The notes below the pieces were generated by a model. That model had not been told where the DNA came from. It saw only the letters and a list, made by a program, of their open reading frames with translations, and did no database searches. Shown here in pieces: positions 53,901 to 61,999 of a DNA stretch of 64,000 bases. Position 1 is the first letter of the stretch. Each line of letters begins with the position of its first letter. The translations under genes and the position numbers were made by a program. Source of the stretch: Symsagittifera roscoffensis (lineage: Eukaryota > Xenacoelomorpha > Acoela > Convolutidae); contig NC_087065.1 of the NCBI RefSeq assembly GCF_963678635.1, forward strand, positions 47,122,381 through 47,186,380, given 5' to 3'.

Positions 53901-54470
53901 TGGCGAGGTGACCACTGGTGGCGATATGGATGATATAGGAGAAGATACACTAGAGGACTCTTGTTGAAGGTCATGAAATAGAAACGTTGACACTATCCCA
54001 AGCCCTCCATCTGATAACTGTGGCGAATACTTCTGACCCGGAAGATGCACGGGCTGAAAGATCCTGTCACTATTATTCCCAATAGTAATCGCTCTTCCAG
54101 AAAATTCGGAGGTTTCGCCATATCTGTTATTTCCACTGGTGTTCATTTTAGGGTGAGTTGAGACATCATGCGAAAGATCGACGACTAGAGGCGCAGAGTT
54201 CCCATAAACAAATCTCGAGTCCCCATAACTAGTCGAGACCAATGTCGGTGGATAATGTCGCTCCTGGACACCTAGAACTGTATTTCTCTCTCCAGTGTTG
54301 TTCAAATTATAATTGTTTCCAGCATTGAGGTGGAAGATACCACTGTTGTTCTGGGGACGGGGCGGCGATACACTCCCCGATGCTGACTTATCTTCGCTAC
54401 TGCTGACGAAACTAGAAACACTGTGCATGTCAGTGTCCATGTTGACGTCAACGTGTTCGCAACTCATCAC
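38611..54470 (-). CDS. MAGUK scaffold protein, p55/MPP-CASK type (12 coding exons)
   Basis: Reconstructed exons (minus): 54470-53851, 51786-51018, 50596-50387, 50115-49811, 49594-49479, 48242-48079, 42134-41949, 41718-41429, 41126-40918, 40613-40402, 39291-39193, 38985-38611. All borders are GT/AG and phases agree, giving about 1184 codons. Domains in order: Ser-rich disordered N-terminus (about 460 residues), L27, PDZ, SH3, HOOK, guanylate-kinase-like domain, Ser/Asn-rich tail. There is no CaM-kinase domain, so it is not full CASK. The best resemblance is to MPP1/MPP2/CASK: GGMIHRQ in PDZ, LLVGAPGVGRRSIKNAL in GK, and HEWVPISWV at the GK end. Such proteins cluster channels and adhesion receptors at membranes and polarity complexes. 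Oddities are long inserts in SH3 and a tail beyond GK. Exon 1 is the least certain. Confidence 0.88.
39193..39291 (-). CDS. MAGUK exon 11 (GK strand region)
   Basis: 99 bases reading SIKKLRNSKYMPYVVFVDAP and RTFDSSSRDDASI, matching L-R-x-x-x-x-P-Y/F-V-V-F-I-x-AP of MPP proteins. Acceptor TATGTTTCAG, donor GTAAGT. The downstream 207-base intron is open in frame. A dead duplicate is at 29796-29898. Confidence 0.93.
39485..40350 (+). repeat. 0.5-kb dispersed repeat interrupted by a MITE
   Basis: The repeat starts near ACATCGCCAACAGAAGG (39488), is split by the MITE at 39779-40143, and resumes to about 40340. It lies in MAGUK intron 10. Confidence 0.65.
39779..40143. mobile_element. hAT-like MITE in MAGUK intron 10
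   Basis: It begins CAGTAGCAGATTTAGGGG and ends CTAGATCCGCCCCTG. Flanks CCTTTACG and CCTTTACC form an 8-bp target duplication with one mismatch. Length is 365 bases, with a long G run near the left end. It inserted into the 0.5-kb repeat. Confidence 0.82.
40402..40613 (-). CDS. MAGUK exon 10 (GK central region)
   Basis: The split codon restores PHTSKPV, matching the PHTTRP of GK domains. NSLFHHVPHHELVASANRGE, then EVGKYNEAWFGTKYDTIDRI and PVMDIEPD follow. These are the GMP-binding-like region and the core strand. Donor GTGAGG. Confidence 0.95.
40918..41126 (-). CDS. MAGUK exon 9 (HOOK and GK P-loop region)
   Basis: Reads TCGFFSRRKNKRLNVVELSE, then RRSLLLVGAPGVGRRSIKNA and HRFAYPKP. It contains the GK start with GAPGVGRR, as in MPP/CASK (GAHGVGRR, GAQGVGRR), which is not a working ATP site in MAGUKs. 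Donor GTGAGT. Confidence 0.95.
41429..41718 (-). CDS. MAGUK exon 8 (SH3 insert, second half, HOOK start)
   Basis: Begins FSGNSSDFNKSSISGGGGHA, then ENQRWWQARIV, the W-W-x-A-R strand of SH3. Later GRKVGLVPSCLWRM is the GL-I/V-P-S strand. About 54 residues separate DILQIL from WWQAR and about 38 separate WWQAR from GLVPS. Acceptor TTATTTCAG, donor GTATAT. Confidence 0.9.
41949..42134 (-). CDS. MAGUK exon 7 (SH3 first half and insert)
   Basis: Reads SFFVRAMFDYRPEEDATSQA, then FGLAFQARDILQIL: ALYDY-type start and the GDILQI strand of SH3. It then runs into KHKTPEPDFSRSVQSLASLN, which has no counterpart in relatives. Acceptor GTGCTTTAG, donor GTCAGA, phase 0-0. Confidence 0.9.
42440..44110. repeat. 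329-bp tandem satellite, about 4 good copies plus worn edges
   Basis: Units begin with TGGAAATTCGAGACGACGAT at 42811, 43141, 43470 and 43799. The first three intervals are 330, 329 and 329 bases. Units two and three are almost identical. The fourth is more diverged and degenerate pieces flank the array on both sides. The peptide read from each unit is a by-product. Confidence 0.93.
45285..45720 (+). repeat. 0.5-kb dispersed repeat
   Basis: Begins CATAGCCAACATATAATTG and contains the TTACTGTTCAATAATGGAG block. The tail is replaced by a short repeat of AATCAAATTTTGATG type. Confidence 0.6.
47164..47236 (-). repeat. tRNA-Lys(CTT)-like segment, decayed
   Basis: The minus strand has GTGCGACTCTTAATCTCC, close to the anticodon arm of tRNA-Lys with CTT, and GGGGGTTCGTTTCC, a T-arm or box B. 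The D-arm region ATGGTAACTTGGTAC is imperfect and the acceptor ends do not pair. It is probably a SINE relic or tRNA pseudogene. Confidence 0.4.
47370..47830 (+). repeat. 0.5-kb dispersed repeat
   Basis: Begins CATAGCCAACAGATAGTTTG and contains TTTGCTGTTCGATAGTTGAG. The tail is worn. Confidence 0.65.
48079..48242 (-). CDS. MAGUK exon 6 (PDZ C-terminal half)
   Basis: Reads ILNEGDEILEINRRSIRKHS, then LRDLLNHISGDIVIKVTPKQ. GDEILEIN is the PDZ core. The first codon (Lys) is split over the intron where most relatives have Gly. Acceptor TCTGCTTAG, donor GTAAGG. It is followed by the 5.9-kb intron 6. Confidence 0.92.
48318..48690. repeat. Degenerate short repeats of TCGTATAA type in intron 5
   Basis: CGTATAAT or close variants (CGTATAAG, CGTATATC, CGTACA) occur more than ten times between 48318 and 48690, unevenly spaced. 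This looks like a decayed simple repeat. Confidence 0.5.
48785..49240 (+). repeat. 0.5-kb dispersed repeat in MAGUK intron 5
   Basis: One of the most complete copies. It runs from ACAGCCAACTGACAGTTGG to the tail AGAGTCTTCAATACGTTCAT and ACTCTTAA. Confidence 0.7.
49479..49594 (-). CDS. MAGUK exon 5 (PDZ N-terminal half)
   Basis: Reads QVNFHRNKGEPLGITLKILK, then VVVSRIMIGGMIHRQ. EPLGITL is the carboxylate-binding loop and GGMIHRQ is diagnostic of MPP/CASK PDZ domains. Acceptor TATTACAG, donor GTTAGT. Confidence 0.92.
49811..50115 (-). CDS. MAGUK exon 4 (L27 end and linker to PDZ)
   Basis: Starts CLLQAHDVIIAELFD, the hallmark LL-x-A-HD-x-x-A end of an L27 domain. A Ser/Asn-rich linker follows. 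It ends GPEVTRIK (K split), leading into PDZ. Donor GTAAGCC. Confidence 0.88.
50387..50596 (-). CDS. MAGUK exon 3 (L27 region)
   Basis: Acceptor CGTTTTTAG and donor GTGAGT, phase 0-0, 70 codons. It begins LYDKISVELGGACSKESMSI and continues with ELASLLDHQVKT and TQFRDLFQLNYNFN. With exon 4 it forms an L27 domain, the helical heterodimer module of MPP and CASK proteins. Confidence 0.8.
51018..51786 (-). CDS. MAGUK exon 2 (linker before L27)
   Basis: Acceptor TTTCTACCAG, then SDLTRRAERETSKAKLIFSN. It ends TVLPHW with donor GTAAGAG in phase 0. It is polar, with Pro-rich and Arg-rich patches (GKEPPPKPIRT). A Met 10 codons upstream at 51815 is in the same frame, preceded by a stop, so it could be an alternative start. 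Confidence 0.8.
51787..53850 (-). other. Proposed MAGUK intron 1
   Basis: The gap between exon 1 and exon 2. It contains four runs of a 19-20-base unit (GGAACCTGAAAATGG type, 52577-52642), a twice-repeated segment around 52120-52240 and 52290-52380 (GACACAAGTTGAGCCGAAAA type), and the 150-bp repeats at 52890-53350. Long open frames here on both strands follow the repeats and are not credible genes. Confidence 0.5.
52890..53350. repeat. Approximately 150-bp tandem repeat, three diverged copies
   Basis: Units begin near 52898, 53043 and 53203 with AAGACT-AAAACT-AT-AA and share a C-rich spacer followed by ACACAC-GCACA and a T run. Identity is moderate. Confidence 0.6.
53851..54470 (-). CDS. MAGUK exon 1 (disordered N-terminus)
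   Basis: Open from MMSCEHVDVNMDTDMHSVSS to IVS, then donor AGCAG-GTTGAA in phase 2. The sequence is Ser/Pro/Asn-rich with no domain. Joining AG to the G at 51786 gives VSRSDLTRRAE in frame. The intron would be 2.06 kb. An independent single-exon gene ending at 53832 is the alternative. Confidence 0.6.
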
Positions 54471-56740
54471 ATAACAGATAAGATCAAATATAGTTCACTC
54501 GTAACTGTCTTTCCGTCAAGTTATACTATAAAAGTTCCGTCTAATTGCAATAAGAAATTAGTTTCAATCCATTTTTTTTCTCGTTGAACGATAACTTCGA
54601 TTTTCCAATTCGGTTAATAACTTAAAAACCGAGCATAAACTTTCTAATAACTTCAACTGTAAGAGAGTTCACCTTTCTTGTAAGTAAATACTTGACTCTT
54701 TCCGCATTTTTCTGTTTGGTGGAAGCTACAAATAAGCAGGACCACTAAGTCAACAACGAATTATGGCGGTTTGAAGGATTTCTTTTTTGCTAATGATTTA
54801 TCTCAAAATATTCTTCCTCGTGACACAAAAATAAGTCTAGCTGAAAGCAAGACCACAAAATAATTAAATGAAAAGGACCCCTCCTGGGAATCGCCACGCG
54901 AAATCATTCCATAAAAATTAATCAAAACGTATTCCGAACAGAGCTCTAAATGAAATGGATCAGATACGCAGAAAAAAAAACACTTCATTTTCGTCTGTCA
55001 AAGAGCACCGGAACGTCGATGTCTTTTGAAAATAAGGAACACGCACAAGCAAACACACATGTTAAGTTGGAGCATAAAAAGGTACAGTTTTACACGGACA
55101 AGGAATATCGATTAATTCGCGGATAGATTAATTCTTAATGAGCTACTTTATTTTGAGCAAGCGAGCAGCCCACTGTCAAAGCAACGTCTACAATACCCTC
55201 TTTCCTCCCTTATCCTACTTCTTTTCTGACAATCACAACTCAAAATAGCACTTTGCGAAGGCACAACAAAGTCCGAGCTGAGACGATAATTTCTTGTTGG
55301 TAAGAAAATGATTTTCTTACTAACAGAGACTAAATTTGGGCAAATGGCTGGAGCACGAAGAAAAATAGTGGACTAAAATAAACCTTGTTTTGAATTATCA
55401 ACCCGGCCACCAGAAAACTATGGCTGGAAGGCAGGCCAATTTAAATCCTGAAAAATTTGGTCCAGAGTATCAACAGACATCTGTCATCTGGTAGTAAATA
55501 TCACTAATTTATCTACAGAGATTGAATAGGCTCAAGCAAACCGAAAACACGCCGTCAGAGATTTCCGCTCTTGTGTTTTTTATAACCAACATGTATCCAA
55601 CTTGGCAGCTCAACTTACAAAATTAATATATGGAAAAATATTAGTCCTCCTGAAATCTTGTTTATAGTTCAGTTTGCATAAAATTCCCCAGGCTCTTTCC
55701 CTATTACACATTTAATGAACAACACTCATGCCCAAAAGTTGGTTTAGTTTACAGAAGACACCCACAAATAGCCACCCAACACGGCATGTCAAAGTCAGTC
55801 GATCAGCAATACAATCTGATTGCTATTCATTATCCTTGTTATAATCATCATCACCATTATCTCTCCAAACGACAGGAAGGATTTTTTCAATCTTAGTCCA
55901 ACAACCATCTTTTCCTAACGAGCTAAGCATTTTAAATGGCATAATTCAACTTCTAGATTAACAATCGTACAGCAAAAAATTACAAGAAGATGTTTCGCTG
56001 TTTGTTTTTATCGATATGAAATCTAATAGAAATCCACATTACGAAACAATAGCGAGAAAAATTAGAAGATGCAGGAGAATTAAATATTTAAAAACAGAAC
56101 GCCAAGTGAGCGACAAGAATAACCTCATATAGAGGCGATTTTGCACGTTGCACACTCATGCTAACATAGCCGACATACAGGTGAAAAGTAGCGACATACT
56201 TCTCAATATAACTGCACCATAAAACTTCCTATAGTTTCAATATTTTGACAATTTTTTGATAAAAACTAGCGGGTAACGCACCTCAGGTGCTTCAAAGAGA
56301 TTAAAACACGTATAAACTGCTTCTATATTCTTGATAAAAAAGCAATTTTCACGTTTTTTAATCAATTATGTATGTATGTATTTATGTTAAGTATATATAA
56401 CACAAGGAAACGAACGCAACTGTAAAAATAGACGGTGCATATAACAGCGCTTTTTTATTTCAAAAATTGAACGATAATAAAAAGTTTCAACCAAGGTTTT
56501 TTTAAAATTAAAATGGTCAAATCTCCAAAACTACTGGGATTTCATATCTTCGTATTTAAAACAAAAACCCTAAATTGGCCGGTAGCAAACAACTGGACTT
56601 TCCAAATTAATCTCGTTCATTGGCAAAATCACTGAATGCAAAAACGAGACTCTTGTTTAACTTAGTTCTTTAATTTCATTAGCCCTCACGTTTATCATTT
56701 GACTTCATCTATAGATATATCCAGCGTAATTAATTTTAAA
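54471..56740. other. 5' flank of the MAGUK gene: nothing recognised
   Basis: AT-rich sequence upstream of exon 1 on the minus strand. I see no TATA box placed convincingly, no exon with splice signals and no repeat except a 13-base palindrome at 56278-56290. It should contain the promoter if exon 1 is the true start. Confidence 0.4.
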
Positions 56741-56749
56741 ATACTTCTT

Positions 56750-57135
56750 TCTTAGTTTAATGAAGATTTTTGAATAATAAAAAAAACGTCAAATTCGAAA
56801 TATTCAAAAAATTGAGCAAAACTATTAGTATGGAAGCCACATCTACAACTGCTCGCAGTAACTTGACTTCACCCGACCGATGTGTCGACAATTTCAAATT
56901 CTGAAGTATAGGTTCAATGAAATCTAGGACTTTTGAAAATTTTTGAAAAATCACTTAAACGTCATATCTAGGAAATTGAATAGCGGTGAGCAGTCATATT
57001 TTGAGTCCATACATACAAACTTCCTGCAACATCCTTGAAAGAACTCCGCCTTAGTGTCGAGAATTTCAATTTCTGTTATGTTTTTCAATGTCAAGTGCGA
57101 ATTTTGCGCCAATTCAAATTTTGTTTTCCGAAAAA
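56750..57135. repeat. 150-185-bp satellite, small array
   Basis: Two or more worn units with CGTCATATCTAGGAAATTGA, GAGCAGTCATATTTTGAGTC and GAATTTCAATTTCTGTTATG blocks. They match the larger array at 62000-64000. Confidence 0.65.
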
Positions 57136-57174
57136 GCAAGTTGCACTGAAATGAAACACAGTCAGCAAACGGCT

Positions 57175-57620
57175 ATAAAATACTTAATGAACGGAAGTAA
57201 TCAAAATAGATATATGACCTGTCTTTTAAAAAATCTCGAATTTCCAAGAAAACGATAGATGGTCAAAAAGCTCTTTGTATTTCTAGAACAGTTTATGATT
57301 GCCATTTTTTTATGTAGAACTTGAACCACTTTGAGAAACTGGATCAATACGTTAAATTTTCATTTCGCTGGGAAATTCTGATATTTGGAAATTAGAAGTC
57401 GATCACGTGTTTCGTGAACTTTAAAATTTTTCTGTTCGATAGCGCAGTTTGCCTTCGCTTTAACAAAAGAATTAAACTGAACTTACAAGGAAACCAAAAG
57501 TCAACCCACAAAAGAATTAATTTGAGCCTGAACAATTTTTAAGACTTGTACTGGATAACAAAGCGAAAAGAAAATCAACGCGACTTATATAAGTGTCTTA
57601 ACTACGTTCATCAATTCTTA
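57175..57620 (+). repeat. 0.5-kb dispersed repeat
   Basis: Contains TTCTGTTCGATAGCGCAGTT and the tail ACTTATATAAGTGTCTTAAC with TACGTTCATCAATTCTTAA. A partial copy (CCTGTTCGATAGGGTAGTTT) follows at about 57640-57860. Confidence 0.7.
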
Positions 57621-58069
57621 AAAAAATTCAAATGTCTGGATTTTTTTCAGCTTTCGAAAAAACCTGGATCAATAGCCTATTTCTTTATTCCTCTGGAAAC
57701 TCAGAAAAACAAAGACTTTTTGAAACTGAAGGTCATTCACGTTTATCAAGACTTTTTCTATTTTCCTGTTCGATAGGGTAGTTTGCCTTCATTTAACAAA
57801 GGAAATGAAGTGGAAAAACAAATTCGAGTGTGGGCAACTTCAAGATTTTTACCTGAAAACACATAAAAAAAACATCAAGACCTATATAATTGAAAATCAC
57901 TTCGTTCTTGTTCGAGTCAATTGTTTTTATAACTGCGCTATATCGCTTTACTGTTCACTAAACACCAACACTAAAAACCATAACTGGATATTAAATCCTC
58001 AAAGACATTTATAACAGTACACAGTTGGTTGGCGGGATTCCATAACTACCATGAAAAATCAGTCTCAAA

Positions 58070-58400
58070 CATAGCCAACAGTTCGAAAAAAAGTAATGAA
58101 CGCAAGTGAACAGAACAAAAAACTGACTTCTTTCGACTCTTAAAGAAAAAATATAAGCTCTTTGAATTTGGCGAAATTTTTTTTGTTTTGTTAAATTAAA
58201 ATAAACTCAGTTTGAGAAAACTGGATCAAAAGGTCAAATTATTCATTCGCTGAGAAGTCTGATGACTAAATTTCATTCTCGAAATAAGAAATCGATCTCG
58301 TTTTTCGTGACCAGTACACTTTGACTGTTCGATTGTGGAGTTTGCCTTCCTTTCACCAAAGAAAATGAAGTGATCTTAAAAAGAAATTGATCTCATTTTG
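58070..58400 (+). repeat. 0.5-kb dispersed repeat, 3' truncated
   Basis: Begins CATAGCCAACAGTTCGAAAA and contains GACTGTTCGATTGTGGAGTT. It stops after AAAAAGAAATTGATC. Confidence 0.65.
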
Positions 58401-58639
58401 TAGTTTACTTATGAAAACTGGGAGCTATGAAATCCAACACACGCAAACTGAAATTTAAAACAAAAATTGATCACTAATTTGTGCGAGTTATTTTGACAAA
58501 ACAAGAATTTCCTTGCGTAATGATCCCTGACGATTATCTTCGGCATATCAAAACCGCCGTAAAACACACGACCACATTCAAAGTTACTTTCTACTTCGTG
58601 AACTGATCGGAACAATTACAGCCAAAAACAAGGATAGCC

Positions 58640-59510
58640 GGCTACGGTTTTTCAAATTAGTGTAGTTTTCTAAACATGGTCTGATAAAAAAGGATCTGAC
58701 GTAAATTCGGCATATTCGGCGTGTTTAGGCATGTTCGACAGTCATGGTAATAACGGCAAATTGGACAAAAAATTTAGAAGAAAATCAAAAAAAAATTTCG
58801 AGAACAGGTTTATTTTTCATTTCACAAAATGACGCTAAAAACTCTATTAAGCATAATTAGGCTGTTATTAGCCTGCTCGATTGCTTTTTTAGCTTAAAAA
58901 ATAAAAATAAACTACATAAACCATTTTTTCTCGATACTGAGAAAACTTTTTGAAAATTTTAAAATGTCGTTCGAATCACAATTGAAAGGGCTTCAAATTG
59001 GTATATCACTCGACCCATTCCGATGATTATTTGTGCCTGATTTGGCGTGGAAATTATAAAAAAAAAAAAGAAAATTAAAACACACCCGAAACAAACTTCC
59101 TCCACAATTTTCAAAATGGTCGGAATAACTATTGACTAAACATTGAAACCGACCTAACAGCCAGTAGCAAAAACCATCAAGTATTCAAACTTTGTATAAA
59201 CCCTTTAACTTTCAGATTGTTCGTTAATATCGTATAAACCTATTCCTGTAGAGCCCAGAATTGAACCACAAAATTGAACCAGACATTTAAAAGTTAATGC
59301 GTAAAAATAGCTCATAAAATCAAAAATAACCAAAACAATGTTCATTTCTCTTCTGCTAAATGACAACAAATGAATTCCATGTATAACTGCCTGATAAGTC
59401 TAGGAAGACGATAGCAACAAACAGTGCATAAGAAACTGAAAAATAACAAAAAGCTGGGGGAATTAAAGGGGGAAAAGTAATTGCCTGTGTGTGTATTTAT
59501 TTGAACAGCC
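58640..59510. other. Region with nothing recognised
   Basis: AT-rich sequence with no credible coding frame, splice pair or repeat beyond short A runs. Confidence 0.4.
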
Positions 59511-59616
59511 ACTAATGCGAATAATGACAACTGCAGCAGCAGCAGTGGGTTGAATTTTGCGTCAGACCCAAAACAGCAATCGGGATTAGCAAGTGAATGT
59601 AGTAGTACCTTAATAC

Positions 59617-59711
59617 CTTGTAGGTATCTTTACCCTTGGGATCCATACACGCAACAAACCATGCACCATGCTCACTTTCAGACTCATTCACCAACTCAAG
59701 AAATGCGGAGG
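59617..59711 (-). other. Isolated candidate exon, product unknown
   Basis: Acceptor TGTTCATTCAG and donor AAG-GTATTA bracket 95 bases. The frame reads SAFLELVNESESEHGAWFVA and CMDPKGKDTYK. The N-E ... GAWF-x-A layout faintly recalls the tandem-Tudor region of UHRF1, but the stretch is too short to assign. The same strand carries the MAGUK gene 5 kb downstream. It could be an upstream exon of that gene, part of another gene, or chance. Confidence 0.25.
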
Positions 59712-60449
59712 CTGAATGAACAGGCTAATAAAATTGTCAAAGACGCCAAAACAGGAGACGCTTCACTTCAAACTGGCAACTAACAGTTAATCTATTCAGA
59801 CCTAACAACCAAAAATATAGTTACCAAATGTTATGCAGATTTCAGATAAGTTCAGCTCCGATAAGTTCAGACTGCGAATGCACGAGGGTGCACGTAGAAA
59901 AAGAATTAAATCGAGCGAATCAATCTTATTCGGACATTTGCTAACAGTTGAATGATTATTATTTTCAGCGGGAATCATCCTTCGAGTGTTACTACAGTAG
60001 CTTTGAAATGATCAATATAAACAATTATAGCCAACATTAAAATCTTAAAAACCCCAGGCTTTTTTTCATAAGATTGACCCATTAAATTGTACGCACTTTG
60101 TCATAGATGTGAAATTAATTTGAAGTTTAAGTTAGCATTAAGGAAAACCCCCAAAACCACGCAAAACCTGTATGAGAAGAAACTCACCTCGTTGAGAATA
60201 ACTTCTAAATGGTGATTTTAATTATTATACTGTGGCACGCCAGTTCAGCCTTCCGTTGTAAAAGGGCCACCAAAAGAAGTACTAACATTTTCGACTTAGG
60301 TTCGAATAAAAATTAGCCTTGCAGTACCACACTAACCTCTCCTTTAGAATATATATGGCTTAGGAGCTTTTTTGGATCTCGATAACAAGGAAACCGAAAC
60401 CAAAAATTGATTGAAAAATTTCCGAGATTTTTCAACTTTTGATGAAGAA

Positions 60450-60930
60450 AACATAGCTGGCACACAGTTGGAAAAGAGTCTATGAACGCAGAAAAAAGGG
60501 AAAAAATACTGACATGCTTTATGAAAATCTTCCAAATTCCGAATTTCCGAGAAAAAAACGCCCTTAAAGCTTTTTGAATTTCTGGAGCAATTTATGATTG
60601 ATACTTTTTGATAAAATTAACCCAATTTAAGAAAACTGGCTCAATGAGTAAATTTTTTTATATCGCTGGCAAAACTGAAAATTACATTTTCTTATCGAAC
60701 CTAGAAGTCGATCAAATTTTTTTGTGATTTATACACTTTTACTGTTCGATAGTTTGCCATCCCTTTAACAAAAAAAATGAACTGAACTTAAAAAGAAATC
60801 AAACGTCAAACCGGAAAGTAAATATGAGCCTGAACAAATATCTGGATTTATCAAGAAAAAACCAAAAAAAAAATCATCACAGCCTAATAGAGGAGTCACA
60901 ACTAGGTTCATCGACCCTTGTTAAACCACA
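60450..60930 (+). repeat. 0.5-kb dispersed repeat
   Basis: Runs from ACATAGCTGGCACACAGTTG to AGGTTCATCGACCCTTG, with the internal TTTTACTGTTCGATAGTTTG. Confidence 0.7.
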
Positions 60931-60934
60931 CAGA

Positions 60935-61990
60935 GAAGCAGTCGTTCCAAAGACACGCGACGAAATCATTTATAAACTGCACATTGATTAAAAAAATTAC
61001 TTTTATTCAAGTTTTCAATAACCAAAACAAATTACATAATAAAAATGACTCACTTCAAATGAAAAAAGATTTGAAAAGATTCTGAAAAGTTGGTAAAGTT
61101 CAGTGGAATTGGTAAAGTTCTCAAAAACAATTCAAAACCTATTTTTTACTTTTCAATGTTTTAATAAACAAATCTCAGAAAAAATCGAATCAAACAGAGG
61201 CAAAAACAAACACTGACTAAGAAACGCAAAATATTCTGAAAACAGTTCGGAAGCCGAAAACACGAGCCCATTTTAATTCCCCAAAAAGAAGAAACTCCGA
61301 TCGGACAAAAACAACAAAAAAGAGAAAAAGTCTATTGAAACAACATTGATGAAAAAGTAATTAATACGTGACATTGAACTATTTTTAAAAGAAAAGAAAC
61401 GTTTCAGTATACACTGTACGTTAAAAATGTTGATTCTATGTTTTTCTATAATATTAAAAACGAAAACCCTAAAAAGTTACCTTGTTACTGTTTTAACACA
61501 TTGAAACTACATAAAACTAATGAAATCCAACAATTGGATTAGTAATAGTAGCAGACACAAACTCACGCTGACATATCAAAACGATGAATTCTTCAATCGA
61601 TTTTGTACAAGATTACCAAAAATTTTAACTTTGAAATTCCGATTTGATACGACTTCAGGCTCTCTTAGTCCTCGTTTTTTAAATAAAACGAGTGTGTATT
61701 GCACTTCCGGTACTTCAAACAGAATATTCAACGTGAAAACTGCTTATATCTAAAATGAATGAAAAAAAAACAACGAAAAGAATGCAAACCGTAACAAGAG
61801 ACAGGCGCATCCAACAACCCTTTTCATTAAAAAAAATTAAACAAAAAAATTCCAACTCAAATGTTTTTCAAATAAAATGGTTAAATATCTGAAGCTACTA
61901 GGTTTCAGAATGGCTAATAGCATACAAATAAACTCCCCATATTTATCAATTTCATTGCAAAATCACTGAAATCATGAATGAGACGCTTAT
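60935..61990. other. Region with nothing firmly recognised
   Basis: A-rich sequence with one 77-codon plus-strand open frame at 61520-61753. That frame has no recognised motif and no codon or context support. Confidence 0.35.
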
Positions 61991-61999
61991 TAAACTTAA

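Noticed and set aside
61520-61753. Plus-strand 77-codon frame in A-rich sequence.
   Set aside because: No family resemblance, no splice or promoter context. Kept only as nothing recognised.
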